64,000 nt of DNA from Gammaproteobacteria bacterium (GTDB lineage Bacteria > Pseudomonadota > Gammaproteobacteria > Burkholderiales > Burkholderiaceae_C), in assembly GCA_018815325.1 (NCBI GenBank), contig JAHIYE010000014.1:186001-250000 (forward strand), in the 5' to 3' direction. The notes beneath the pieces were generated by a model. The model was not told the origin of the DNA and did not search any database. It saw nothing but the letters and a program-made list of their open reading frames with translations. This document shows, piece by piece, positions 46,256-55,374 of this stretch. The translations under genes were made by a program, and so were the position numbers. How positions within the stretch are numbered: the stretch's first letter is position 1; each line of letters begins with the position of its first letter.

Positions 46256-46963
46256 ATGAACTGGACAATGCTTGCAGAGGGGTTTCTCGCTACCGATTCA
46301 CCCCTAGTGCCGAATGCCTGGGTATTGCAGTGGGGGCTGGTTGTGTCTTGGGCCTGTGTGTTCGGCGCGCTGGCAGTCTGGCTAAGCCGCCGATGGCCAC
46401 GGTCCGTACGGCTCGCCGTGACAGCCCTGTTGATGCTCGTGAATTTCCTGCCTGGTGATTGGGCGCCCAATTATTTGCTGGGGCTCGCGTTTCAGGTGCC
46501 CAGTCTGGTGACGGTGGCGATCTGTTTGTATGTGGTGTTGCGTTTTCTGGTCTCGGGGCCTGGCAGGCCGGATGCCTTGGCATTGACTTCATCGCAACAT
46601 CAATCACTGGCATGGCTTGCGCTGATCGGTATTGTGCTGGGATGGGTGTTGCTGCTCGATACCCTGGCTCTGTTGCCATGGCAAATCTACCGATGGGGTT
46701 TCAGCGCTGTGGCCGTTACAGCAGTGATGCTGCTGGGCCTGTTGCCATGGATTGTGCGTCCCGCATCATCGGGCGCCCGACTGGTGTCGGGCATGATGAT
46801 GCTGGTCGTCGCTGTCTTTACGCTCACGCATTTGCCTGATGGCAATGTGTGGGATGTGCTGCTCGATCCCTTGTTGTGGCTTGTGCTGCAGTTCCTGCTG
46901 CTGGGCCGCGTTGTCCGAGCGATCAGTGCGAAGTGGCGCGCATCACGAGCCACTCGCGTCTGA
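46256..46963 (+). CDS. Polytopic membrane protein of unknown function
   Basis: 235 residues from the ATG at 46256, with seven or eight hydrophobic segments (WGLVVSWACVFGALAVWL, VTALLMLVNFLPG, FQVPSLVTVAICLYVVLRFLV, WLALIGIVLGWVLLLDTLALL, FSAVAVTAVMLLGLLPWIV, GMMMLVVAVFTLTHL, LLWLVLQFLLLGRVV). No family is recognised. It follows the BNR-type gene and ends 41 bp inside the convergent GT39 gene. Confidence 0.65.
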   Translation: MNWTMLAEGFLATDSPLVPNAWVLQWGLVVSWACVFGALAVWLSRRWPRSVRLAVTALLMLVNFLPGDWAPNYLLGLAFQVPSLVTVAICLYVVLRFLVSGPGRPDALALTSSQHQSLAWLALIGIVLGWVLLLDTLALLPWQIYRWGFSAVAVTAVMLLGLLPWIVRPASSGARLVSGMMMLVVAVFTLTHLPDGNVWDVLLDPLLWLVLQFLLLGRVVRAISAKWRASRATRV

Positions 46964-48716
46964 ACAACCATTCCTGGGGATACCAGAGATTGTTGAGGTT
47001 GATTTCGCCGGCTTGATGGCGGCCTTTCAGGTGCCAGCGGGTGGCGACCGTCCTGCAATCGGGGGCGCAGGGGGGCTCCAGTTCAGAGGGTGAGCTTTGC
47101 GCCCATACCACGGCATCGTGGCGACTCAACAATTGGGCAATTTCTGCTGCTGGCGAAGTGGGCTGTACAGCGGATTGACGTGCAGGTTCATATGGCACGA
47201 AGTGGTTGCCCGGCAACAGGAATTCAAAGCGTTCGAACTGCCCGTTGAATCCATTCGGAACCGCTATGCGCAGGCCCTTGAGTGGGCCGACGGTACCTGG
47301 CGCATAGTAGCCAGCAGGGCCATCGAGTGGCTGCACGGTGATGTTGAAGATGGCCAGCACGGTCAGGCTGGCCAGCAATGTGCAGGTTCGGGTCCAGGCG
47401 GGGTTGAAGATGCCAGCCAGCACGGCGCCTCCACCGAGTGCAAGTGCGAGTAAAAGGATCGCGAATTCGGTGTGGTTGGCGATGTCGAGCACATGCGCGA
47501 CCCAGCCGATACGGCCAAGTACCAGCATGAGCAGGGCTGAGAGGATGAGCGACAAGAGGAACCAGCCGCGGGCAATGCGTGTCCAGTACAGTGCGACAAG
47601 CATCGCAAGTGCAGGCATCGCGGGGATGACATAACGGGCCGAGCGCTGGCTGGGCAGGGTAAAGACCAGTAGCCAGACCAGCAGCCAGGTCAGTAAGACC
47701 CAGAGATGTGACGACAGCACAGGTTTGAACGCGTGGCGTTGCCAGGTCTGCCAGGCTGTCCACATCAAGCCCAGGATCACAAAGGCTAGCAAGCCGGCGT
47801 TCTGCACATAGGCCAGCAGTTGCGCCCAGATGCTGGAGCCTCCGCCTGACAGTGCCATGTGCCAGTAGCCCTGGCTGTTGGAGAGTTTGCCGGCATTTTC
47901 TCCCACCACAAACTCGCGCCAGACTGCGCCCGGGTCAGGGTCGAGCGCAAACCACAAGCCAAACACCCCGAGCGCGATGAGTGAGCTGGTGCCCACACGC
48001 AGCGTAGTCCCCAGAACCGATCGCCAATTTCGCGAGGAGCTGCTCAATATTTCGGCACACCACCAGGCCGCTGCAGCCGGGGCAATCAAGGCAAAAGACT
48101 TGTAGGCCAGGCCCAGGCCCAGCGCAAGACCACAGCCCAAGGAGGTCAGCAGGGACCTGCGCAGGGTCTTGCCCGATGCCGCCGGCGAGACATGGTCCGG
48201 ATTTGTCTGCTGCAGACGCAGCCATAACAGGCCGAACATGGGCACACTGAGCCAGAAGGTTTCAGGCGCGCTGGTCAGAAAGGGGCGGCCGTAACGAAAG
48301 GTGCAGAAAAAGGCCAGGTAGACACACGCGGCCAGCAAGGCGCTGCGCGTGCTGCGCGTGATGAGCCGGGTGGACCAGCCGATCGCGGCGGTCAGCAGCA
48401 GGGTGTAGGTGAGGCTGGGCGTGCGCAACGCCCACATCTGCCAGCGCCCGCCCCAGTCGCCGGCCACGATGGCTTGCCAGAACAGCAGCGGCGGCTTGGT
48501 ATTGCGCATGTGATCGAGGTCTGACACCAATGGCAGCCACTGGCCGGAGGCAGCCGTCAGGCGTGCGATGTGGGTGTACACCATCTCGTCGCCATTGGTC
48601 GGAATGTACTGCCCGCCGAGACCGAAGGCATAGATGGCGACCGCAAATGCGAACAGCAGCCACCAGCCCCAGATGGGTGTGCGATCAGCTTGCAGGTTCA
48701 CAGGATGGCGGGTCAT
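46923..48716 (-). CDS. Family 39 glycosyltransferase (ArnT/PMT-like)
   Basis: 597 residues, about ten to twelve membrane segments. The first periplasmic loop shows the GT39 feature PTNGDEMVYTHIARLTAASGQWLPLVSDLDHMRNTKPPLLFWQ with an acidic pair and a charged SDLDHMRNTKPP loop, as in ArnT. These enzymes move a sugar from an undecaprenyl carrier onto lipid A or other envelope molecules on the periplasmic side. The downstream GtrA and GT9 genes on the same strand support an LPS or glycan role. Ends in a convergent 41-bp overlap with the membrane protein. Confidence 0.83.
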   Translation of the reverse strand: MTRHPVNLQADRTPIWGWWLLFAFAVAIYAFGLGGQYIPTNGDEMVYTHIARLTAASGQWLPLVSDLDHMRNTKPPLLFWQAIVAGDWGGRWQMWALRTPSLTYTLLLTAAIGWSTRLITRSTRSALLAACVYLAFFCTFRYGRPFLTSAPETFWLSVPMFGLLWLRLQQTNPDHVSPAASGKTLRRSLLTSLGCGLALGLGLAYKSFALIAPAAAAWWCAEILSSSSRNWRSVLGTTLRVGTSSLIALGVFGLWFALDPDPGAVWREFVVGENAGKLSNSQGYWHMALSGGGSSIWAQLLAYVQNAGLLAFVILGLMWTAWQTWQRHAFKPVLSSHLWVLLTWLLVWLLVFTLPSQRSARYVIPAMPALAMLVALYWTRIARGWFLLSLILSALLMLVLGRIGWVAHVLDIANHTEFAILLLALALGGGAVLAGIFNPAWTRTCTLLASLTVLAIFNITVQPLDGPAGYYAPGTVGPLKGLRIAVPNGFNGQFERFEFLLPGNHFVPYEPARQSAVQPTSPAAEIAQLLSRHDAVVWAQSSPSELEPPCAPDCRTVATRWHLKGRHQAGEINLNNLWYPQEWLFRREWLVMRATSH

Positions 48717-48747
48717 GCTTCAGTGTGCGCCAGCGCGCGGGACGTGT

Positions 48748-49224
48748 CTAGCGCTGGCGAAAGGTCCAGCGGTCATTTGCCAGAAAATTACTCACGCTTG
48801 CGATCACGATGGCAATGACGTTGGCCAGCATGTAATGCAGCGCCAAGGAAAGCCAGATCGTCAGACCATATTGCAGGGCGATACCGAACCAGGAGGCCAG
48901 CGTATAGCGCCCCAGTTGTCCAAGCACGGTGCGGATGGTGTCGGTGTTGCGGACTGAACCAGTCTGTTGGGCTGCAGCTTGCAAGCGGTCGGCCCAGGTC
49001 CACAGGCGGTTCCAGGTGAAGTTGTTTACCGTGGCAATGGCAATCGCAAGAGCGAGTGAGGCGTAGAGCCTGTCGCGAGCTGGCTCGATGGTGCGAAACA
49101 GGTGCTCCTGTGCCAGCCAGAGAACCGCCATGTTGACCACCGTGCCGCTGGCACCTACCAGCCCGAACTTGATGTAGCGAAAGCGTTTAAGCGATTCGAC
49201 CAGGCTAAGCAGTCGCTGGCTCAT
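48748..49224 (-). CDS. GtrA-family membrane protein
   Basis: 158 residues from the ATG at 49224 (overlaps the GT9 stop by ATGA). Four membrane helices of the GtrA family: FRYIKFGLVGASGTVVNMAVLWLAQEHL, LYASLALAIAIATVNNFTWNRLWTW, LGRYTLASWFGIALQYGLTIWLSL, MLANVIAIVIASVSNFLANDRWTF. GtrA proteins help move undecaprenyl-linked sugars across the inner membrane, which fits the GT39 enzyme in the same operon. Confidence 0.85.
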   Translation of the reverse strand: MSQRLLSLVESLKRFRYIKFGLVGASGTVVNMAVLWLAQEHLFRTIEPARDRLYASLALAIAIATVNNFTWNRLWTWADRLQAAAQQTGSVRNTDTIRTVLGQLGRYTLASWFGIALQYGLTIWLSLALHYMLANVIAIVIASVSNFLANDRWTFRQR

Positions 49225-50471
49225 GCTGGGTTGCCCGCTGGAATTTCCTGCAGGGCCTGCAGCGCGTCTTGCAACACAGGGTCGGGGGCAATGCGTTTGA
49301 GGCACTGGTTGTCGCCATCGCAAAAGGTGTTGCGGTGGTTGTAGGCACTCAGGCAGGGGGAGCAGGCAATGCCGGATTCATAGACCTTGGCGCGTGGCCC
49401 GCACGGACCCGGCAAGGGGCCATACAGCCTGCCGGTCTCTGGGCCGAAGAACACCAGGGTACGGATGGGGGTAAGACTGGCGAAGTGACCCGGGCCCCCG
49501 TCATTGGTCAGCAACAGGTCGCTCGCATGGAACAGCATCAGCAATTCGCGGATGCTGCGGGTATAGCCGGCGAGATTGATGCAGTGGTCACTGCCGACGC
49601 GGTATTTGATGTCTTCGGCGAGTTGGGCATCGCTTGGCAGGCCAATCAGGCCGACGGCGTGGCCGGCAGTGATGAGGCTGCTCGCCACTTCGGCGTAATG
49701 TTCCAGCGGCCAGGCGCGCTCGGGCAGGATGCCGCCACCCGGGTACATGAGCACAAGTTTGCGGTTGATCAGCACGGGGTGGTCGGTCTGCACCTTGGCG
49801 CGATAGGTCTGCAACTCAGAGGCATCGAACGGAACTGACAGGCCCGTTTCGCTGGGCAAGGTCCGGATCGGTGCGGCCTTGTTGCGCGGCGTGCTGGTCG
49901 AATCAAGCGCATCGACCAGTGAGAGAAACTGCTGGCTGATGTGCTGATAAGGGTTGTAGGGAATGGCACGGTTGATGAAGCTGCCGCGGTATAAACCTTC
50001 CTGGGTATGAGGCGTAAAGCCGGAGCGCAAGGGTGCGCCCGTCAGGTAGGACAGCAGGCTGCTGATACGTGAAAACAGCTCACAGTCGATCACGGCATCG
50101 AGCGGCAGGCGGCGCATGGCCAGGCTGACACGCCAGATGTCCCGCAACAGGCTCAGGCCCGAGCTGTCATCCAGTGCATGCAGGTGCTCGCGTTCGGCAA
50201 GCCCCAGCATGATGGAGACCTCCTGGTTTTTCTTGAGCTGCAGCACGTGCACGGTGGTGCCGGGATAGCGCTGGCGCAGTGCCGCAAACATCGGGCCGGC
50301 AAGCACGATGCTGCCCATCTCGGACAGCAGGATGACCAGGATGTGACGCGGTTCACGCGTCGTGTCAACCCGGGGCTCGCGCGAACCCGTCAGCCGGGCC
50401 CACAGGGACACAGCGCCGCACAGGACCTGGCCAACCCAGCGATCAATCCAGCGTTGTGTCTGTAGTTTCAT
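49221..50471 (-). CDS. Family 9 glycosyltransferase (heptosyltransferase-like)
   Basis: 416 residues. Typical family 9 segments: HILVILLSEMGSIVLAGPMFAALRQRYPG near the N-terminus, and LGLAEREHLHALDDS, VLMYPGGGILPERAWPLEHYAEVASSLI, and DLLLTNDGGPGHFASLTPIRTLVFFGPETGRLYGP, the donor-binding part. The C-terminal cysteine-rich stretch (IACSPCLSAYNHRNTFCDGDNQCLKRI) is common in this group. It transfers a heptose or other sugar to LPS or a related glycan. Followed by GtrA and GT39 genes. Confidence 0.83.
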   Translation of the reverse strand: MKLQTQRWIDRWVGQVLCGAVSLWARLTGSREPRVDTTREPRHILVILLSEMGSIVLAGPMFAALRQRYPGTTVHVLQLKKNQEVSIMLGLAEREHLHALDDSSGLSLLRDIWRVSLAMRRLPLDAVIDCELFSRISSLLSYLTGAPLRSGFTPHTQEGLYRGSFINRAIPYNPYQHISQQFLSLVDALDSTSTPRNKAAPIRTLPSETGLSVPFDASELQTYRAKVQTDHPVLINRKLVLMYPGGGILPERAWPLEHYAEVASSLITAGHAVGLIGLPSDAQLAEDIKYRVGSDHCINLAGYTRSIRELLMLFHASDLLLTNDGGPGHFASLTPIRTLVFFGPETGRLYGPLPGPCGPRAKVYESGIACSPCLSAYNHRNTFCDGDNQCLKRIAPDPVLQDALQALQEIPAGNPA

Positions 50472-50486
50472 GCCCGACAGTTGGCC

Positions 50487-51671
50487 TTACTTCAGACCAG
50501 CTGCGGCGCGCAGTACTGCAGCCTTGTCGGTGCGTTCCCAGGTGAACTCGGGCTCTTCACGGCCGAAGTGGCCATAGGCCGCGGTCTTCTCGTAGATCGG
50601 GCGCAGCAAATCAAGCATCTGGATGATGCCTTTCGGACGCAGGTCGAAATGCTCGTTGACCAGGGCTGCAATCTGCTCGTCGGGGATCACGCCGGTGCCT
50701 TCGGTGTACACCGTGATGTTCATCGGTCGCGCCACGCCGATCGCATAGGCCACCTGCACCTGACACTGTTTGGCGAGACCTGCGGCTACGATGTTCTTGG
50801 CGACATAGCGCGTGGCATAGGCGGCCGAGCGGTCCACCTTGCTGGGGTCCTTGCCAGAGAAGGCGCCGCCACCATGCGGGCAGGCACCGCCATAGGTATC
50901 CACAATGATCTTGCGGCCGGTCAGGCCGCAATCGCCCTGTGGCCCGCCGATGACGAAGCGGCCGGTGGGGTTGATCAGGTATTTGGTGTCCTTGAGCCAC
51001 TCCTTGGGCAGCACCGGCTTGATGATCTCCTCGATGATGGCCTCGTTGAACGAAGCTTTCATTTTCTTGGGGGACTCGCTCTGGTCGGGGCTGTGCTGGG
51101 TAGAGAGCACCACGGTGTCGATGCTGTGCGGCTTGCCGTCCACATAGCGCATGGTCACCTGACTCTTGGCATCGGGACGCAGGAAGGGCAGGCGGCCGTC
51201 CTTGCGCAACTGGGCCTGGCGCTCCACCAGACGGTGGGCATAGTAAATGGGGGCGGGCATGAGCTCGGGCGTCTCATTGCAGGCGTAGCCGAACATCAGG
51301 CCCTGGTCGCCGGCACCGGTATTGAGGTGGTCATCGCTGGCATGGTCCACGCCCTGAGCGATGTCGTTACTCTGCTTGTCATAGGCCACCAGCACGGCGC
51401 AGCCCTTGTAGTCGATGCCGTATTCGGTGTTGTCGTAGCCGATGCGCTTGATGGTGTCACGGGCGACCTGGATGTAGTCCACGTGGGCGTTGGTTGTGAT
51501 CTCGCCCGCCAGCACCACGAGGCCGGTGTTGCACAGGGTTTCAGCTGCGACACGCGATAGCGGGTCCTGCTTGAAGATCGCGTCCAGGATGGCATCCGAG
51601 ATCTGGTCTGAGACCTTGTCGGGATGGCCTTCGGAAACGGATTCGGAAGTGAAGAGAAAATCGTTCGCCAT
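50487..51671 (-). CDS. metK: S-adenosylmethionine synthetase
   Basis: 394 residues from the ATG at 51671 ([30 protein letters not shown]). The ATP-binding [12 protein letters not shown] and the phosphate loop [20 protein letters not shown] are complete. It makes SAM, which ArsM and ArsS consume elsewhere. It is divergent from two acyltransferase genes. No SAM riboswitch pattern was recognised in the 180 bases upstream. Confidence 0.97.
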   Translation of the reverse strand: MANDFLFTSESVSEGHPDKVSDQISDAILDAIFKQDPLSRVAAETLCNTGLVVLAGEITTNAHVDYIQVARDTIKRIGYDNTEYGIDYKGCAVLVAYDKQSNDIAQGVDHASDDHLNTGAGDQGLMFGYACNETPELMPAPIYYAHRLVERQAQLRKDGRLPFLRPDAKSQVTMRYVDGKPHSIDTVVLSTQHSPDQSESPKKMKASFNEAIIEEIIKPVLPKEWLKDTKYLINPTGRFVIGGPQGDCGLTGRKIIVDTYGGACPHGGGAFSGKDPSKVDRSAAYATRYVAKNIVAAGLAKQCQVQVAYAIGVARPMNITVYTEGTGVIPDEQIAALVNEHFDLRPKGIIQMLDLLRPIYEKTAAYGHFGREEPEFTWERTDKAAVLRAAAGLK

Positions 51672-51854
51672 ATGAATAAACTCCAATTACAAGTAACAAG
51701 ATAAGGCGCGTTGCTTGGGCTTGGGAGCTTTGGCGAACGCTTTAGCAGATATGTCCCGATGGACAAGGCACAATGGCGCCACTTTCGTGATGCGTTTGTG
51801 TGTCGCCCTGCAAGTAGTTCCGTAACTCGGCGACCTGGCCATTTTATCCGACTC

Positions 51855-52685
51855 ATGACCGCCCTGTTCAGATTTTTCTCCCATGCCCCTTTGGGCTTGC
51901 TGCATGGCATCGGCTGGGTGCTCGGCTGGCTGGTGTTTGCGGCCTCTGGCGTGTACCGCAGAAGGTTTCTCACCCATGTGCACCTGGCTGGTTACGGCCG
52001 GCGTGACTGGATGCCTGCGGTGGGGGAGGCAGGCAAGCTGGTGGCCGAGTTGCCGCGCCTGTGGCTGGGGCGGCCTGTGACCATAAAGTGGGATGGTGCA
52101 CAGCACATCGATCAGTCTTTGGCCCGGGGCAAAGGGGTGTTGTTCCTCACGCCCCATCTGGGGTGCTTCGAGATCACGGCGCAGGCCTATGCGGCACGTT
52201 ATGGCACGGTGGCACAGCCCATGACCGTGCTGTTTCGCCCGCCCCGGCAGGTCTGGCTGCGCGAGCTGGTCGCTACTGCGCGCAACCGGCCCGGCTTGCA
52301 GACCGCCCCGACCTCGCTGGCGGGGGTCAAGCAAATGCTCAAGGCGTTGAAGCAGGGGCAATCCCTTGGGTTGCTGCCCGACCAGGTGCCGCCGCTGGGC
52401 CTGGGTGTATGGGCGCCCTTCTTTGGGCGGGATGCCTACACCATGGTGCTGTCGGCACGGTTGGCGCAGCAAAGTGGGGCCGACATCCTGCTGGCTTGGG
52501 GGGAGCGTTTGCCTTGGGGCCGGGGCTATACCATCCATGTGCAGCCGCTCGGTGAGCCCTTGCCGACACAGGCCGATGAGGCTGCGGCCTGCATCAACCA
52601 AGCCATGGAGGCGCTGGTGCGGCAATGCCCGCAGCAGTACCTTTGGGCCTATGACCGCTACAAGCAACCACGGGAGACCTTGTGA
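51855..52685 (+). CDS. LpxL/HtrB-type lipid A acyltransferase, first of two
   Basis: 276 residues from the ATG at 51855 (MTALFRFFSHAPLGLLHGIGWVLGWLVFAASGVYRRRF). The N-terminal hydrophobic stretch anchors it to the inner membrane. The acyltransferase H-x4-E/D catalytic pair is read as TPHLGCFEI; the region GLLPDQVPPLGLGVWAPFFG is the characteristic second motif. It adds a secondary acyl chain to lipid A. The next gene overlaps by GTGA. Confidence 0.87.
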   Translation: MTALFRFFSHAPLGLLHGIGWVLGWLVFAASGVYRRRFLTHVHLAGYGRRDWMPAVGEAGKLVAELPRLWLGRPVTIKWDGAQHIDQSLARGKGVLFLTPHLGCFEITAQAYAARYGTVAQPMTVLFRPPRQVWLRELVATARNRPGLQTAPTSLAGVKQMLKALKQGQSLGLLPDQVPPLGLGVWAPFFGRDAYTMVLSARLAQQSGADILLAWGERLPWGRGYTIHVQPLGEPLPTQADEAAACINQAMEALVRQCPQQYLWAYDRYKQPRETL

Positions 52686-53545
52686 ACCGGCTGGGCATTG
52701 TCTTCATGCAGCTACTCGGCCACTTGCCGCTGGCCTGGGTGCGCGCGCTGGGCTGGCTCCTGGGCTGGGCGCTGTATCTGCTGGCCGTGCCGCGCCGACG
52801 TGTGGTGTGGGTCAATCTCGGCCTGTGTTTTCCTTCGAAGAACCGGGCGCAGATTCGGGCTTTGGCCATCGGCACCTTTGTCCATTTCGCGCAAGCCTGG
52901 CTGGACCGGGGCTGGTTGTGGCACGGCTCGCCGGCTTTGATCCGCAAGCGGCTGCGGCTGACGGGTGAAGTGCATGCCCTCGATGGCGACATGCCCACGG
53001 TGATTTTTGCGCCGCACTTTGTCGGGCTGGACGCGGGCTGGACCGCCTTGACCCAGCAGTTGCCTCGCACCTTTGCCACGATCTACACCAACCAGGCCAA
53101 TCAAACCATCGATGCCTGGATTCTGGCGGGTCGCAAGCGCTTCGGGCAGCCTGGACTGTATGGCCGAGTCGCCGGTGTGAAGCCTGTGGTCGCGGCGCTG
53201 CGGCGTGGCGAGCCGCTGTATCTGTTGCCGGACATGAATTTCGGGCCGGAGGAGTCGGTGTTCGTGCCTTTTTACGGCGTGCCTGCCGCTACCGTGCCGT
53301 CCTTGTCGCGTTTTGCCAAGTTGGGCCGCGCTCAGGTGGTCCCGGTGGTCACGCGCATGACCGCTTCCGGCTATGAGGTGGAGGTAAAGACGCCCTGGCT
53401 GGACTTCCCGGGGGAAGACCCGGTGGCTGATACAGCGCTCATGAACCGGCGTCTGCAAGCCTTGATCGACACCATGCCGGATCAGTATTACTGGGTTCAC
53501 AAGCGCTTCAAGGACCGCCCTCCCGGTGAGCCACCGGTTTATTGA
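52682..53545 (+). CDS. LpxL/HtrB-type lipid A acyltransferase, second of two
   Basis: 287 residues from a GTG overlapping the previous stop. N-terminal anchor (LGWLLGWALYLLAVPRRRVVWVNLGLCFPSKN), catalytic FAPHFVGLDAGW (H-x4-D), LLPDMNFGPEESVFVPFYGVPAATV and the C-terminal QYYWVHKRFKDRPPGE are characteristic. The two acyltransferases probably place the two secondary acyl chains of the hexa-acyl lipid A, LpxL then LpxM-like. Confidence 0.88.
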   Translation: MNRLGIVFMQLLGHLPLAWVRALGWLLGWALYLLAVPRRRVVWVNLGLCFPSKNRAQIRALAIGTFVHFAQAWLDRGWLWHGSPALIRKRLRLTGEVHALDGDMPTVIFAPHFVGLDAGWTALTQQLPRTFATIYTNQANQTIDAWILAGRKRFGQPGLYGRVAGVKPVVAALRRGEPLYLLPDMNFGPEESVFVPFYGVPAATVPSLSRFAKLGRAQVVPVVTRMTASGYEVEVKTPWLDFPGEDPVADTALMNRRLQALIDTMPDQYYWVHKRFKDRPPGEPPVY

Positions 53546-53594
53546 GGGTTTTGGTCATTTTGACCTCTGGCCCTTGATGGGTTTGCGCTATGCG

Positions 53595-54503
53595 CTACTT
53601 ATTTGATAGCAAAAAATCTTCCAGATACTGCATCACGAGCACAGGCTGTTCATGCACGATCCAGTGGCTGGCATTCGGGACGGTCTTCAATGTCAGCTGG
53701 CTGACGTAAGCATCAAGCCCATCCACCAGGGCGGGTGGTAGCGCGATGTCGTCCAGCGCCCAGATCACGAGGGTGGGCACATCGACGGTCAACATCTCAC
53801 GTGGCAACTCGACATTGGCCGCAGCAGGGTCGTCGGCGCGGGGGGGGCGCAACGGCGAAGCCCGGTAATAGTTGCAGCCGCCCGTGAGGCCGGCGCGCCA
53901 GACTTCCCGGTACTGGTCCTTGACCTCTTCGGTCAGCCAGCTGGAGTTGCCCATGTTGCTGAAGAAAGGCCACAGGCGCTTGAAGTCGCTGGCGCTGAGC
54001 TGCTGCTCGGCGTCCGGACGGATCAGAAAGTTCATGTAAGCGCTGGCGGCCTGCTGTTGCGGGCTGTGTTTGAGCTCGCGCAAGAAGGTGCCCGGATGCG
54101 GCGAGTTGATGATGGCCAGGCGCTTAATCAACTGTGGCCGTTGGTTGGCCAGATTCCAGGCCACGGCGCCACCCCAGTCATGGGCCACGAGGCAGGCCAG
54201 CTGCCCGCCCTGATTTTCGGCCTCGATGGCGATCAGTGCGGCAATGTCCTGCACCAGATGCTTGGGGCGGTAGGCGCTCACATCCGTCGGTGAACTGGAT
54301 TTTTCAAAACCACGCAAATTGGGTGCAATGCATCGGTAGCCACCGTGCTCCGCTTGCGAAAAATGCGCCAGCAGGGTGTCCCAGACGAAAGCGGCTTCGG
54401 GGAAGCCATGCAAAAAGATGAGGACGGGCCGTCCGCGCTGGCCTGCCGCCCTGCAGCTCAGGGTGATGCCGTGGGGCAGGGGCTGCAGATAGGTCTCGAT
54501 CAT
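53595..54503 (-). CDS. Alpha/beta hydrolase, epoxide hydrolase/haloalkane dehalogenase group
   Basis: 302 residues from the ATG at 54503 (MIETYLQPLPHGITLSCRAAG). The oxyanion loop is HGFPEAAF, the nucleophile elbow is VAHDWGGAVAW (Asp nucleophile, as in epoxide hydrolases), the acid is in WALDDIALPP and the base His in ASHWIVHEQP. A Tyr/Trp-containing cap lies between. Substrate unknown. No neighbour points to a pathway. Confidence 0.8.
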   Translation of the reverse strand: MIETYLQPLPHGITLSCRAAGQRGRPVLIFLHGFPEAAFVWDTLLAHFSQAEHGGYRCIAPNLRGFEKSSSPTDVSAYRPKHLVQDIAALIAIEAENQGGQLACLVAHDWGGAVAWNLANQRPQLIKRLAIINSPHPGTFLRELKHSPQQQAASAYMNFLIRPDAEQQLSASDFKRLWPFFSNMGNSSWLTEEVKDQYREVWRAGLTGGCNYYRASPLRPPRADDPAAANVELPREMLTVDVPTLVIWALDDIALPPALVDGLDAYVSQLTLKTVPNASHWIVHEQPVLVMQYLEDFLLSNK

Positions 54504-54526
54504 GGGCTGGCTGCCTGAAGGGTGAA

Positions 54527-55303
54527 TCAATCCGCGTGTGGGGTGTCGTTTGCCTGGGAGTTTGGCGCTGCGGCTGCTGCATCGCTGGCCGCGGCATCCA
54601 TGACGCCAGAGTCGGCCTCGGGGTGTGCCCATTGCCACAACAGTTCGGCAATGTCGTCTATCCCTATTCGCTTGGGGGCGGAGAACAGGCGGACCTCACC
54701 GCCGCCGGCCTGCAGCTTCATGATGGCAAGTGCCTTGGTGGCCTCGGCACGTGTGAGCTTGTCGGCTTTGGTCAGGATGACGAGGAATTTCAGGCCCTCC
54801 TCCACCCGGGGGCGGATGACTTCGAGCAGGATTTCATCGAGCTCCGTCAGACCATGGCGCGGGTCGCACATCAGCACGATGCCCTTGAGGTTTTCACGCG
54901 TGACGAGGTAATTGGCCATCACCTGCTGCCAGCGGATCTTGTCCTGCCTGGGCACCGCGGCATAGCCATAACCCGGCAAGTCGGTCAGCACGGCATCGGT
55001 CACACCCTGTTTTCCCAGACTGAACAGGTTGATGTGTTGGGTGCGCCCCGGCTTTTTGGAGGCAAAAGCCAGTTGCTTTTGCTGCGTCAGGATGTTGATA
55101 CAGGTGGATTTGCCCGCGTTGGAGCGCCCGACGAAGGCAATTTCGGGGACATCGAGGGCCGGCAAAAAGTGAAGTTCCGGCGCGGTTGTGAGGAATTTGG
55201 CTGTGTGCAGCCAGCCCAGCGCCACGGTGGCAGCCGCGCTGGACTTGGCGGCGGACGTGCTGCGGGAGGGGCGTGTTACCGCTGGCGGGAGCTTGGTGGT
55301 CAT
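54527..55303 (-). CDS. engB: Ribosome biogenesis GTPase EngB (YihA/YsxC)
   Basis: 258 residues. G1 FVGRSNAGKSTCIN, G3 DLPGYGYA, G4 TKADK and G5 are present. It helps to mature the large ribosomal subunit and is usually essential. The N-terminal 30 residues (alanine/serine/lysine-rich) and the C-terminal acidic, alanine-rich tail are longer than the minimum family length. Gene stands alone. Confidence 0.93.
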   Translation of the reverse strand: MTTKLPPAVTRPSRSTSAAKSSAAATVALGWLHTAKFLTTAPELHFLPALDVPEIAFVGRSNAGKSTCINILTQQKQLAFASKKPGRTQHINLFSLGKQGVTDAVLTDLPGYGYAAVPRQDKIRWQQVMANYLVTRENLKGIVLMCDPRHGLTELDEILLEVIRPRVEEGLKFLVILTKADKLTRAEATKALAIMKLQAGGGEVRLFSAPKRIGIDDIAELLWQWAHPEADSGVMDAAASDAAAAAPNSQANDTPHAD

Positions 55304-55374
55304 TGATTTGGATGGGAAACCTGGAGCATCATTGTAGAATCATGTAGTTTTGCTCACATGACACGTCCTCGCAT

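Noticed and set aside
51672-51854. SAM riboswitch upstream of metK
   Set aside because: No recognisable SAM-class core or pseudoknot pattern was found in this short space.
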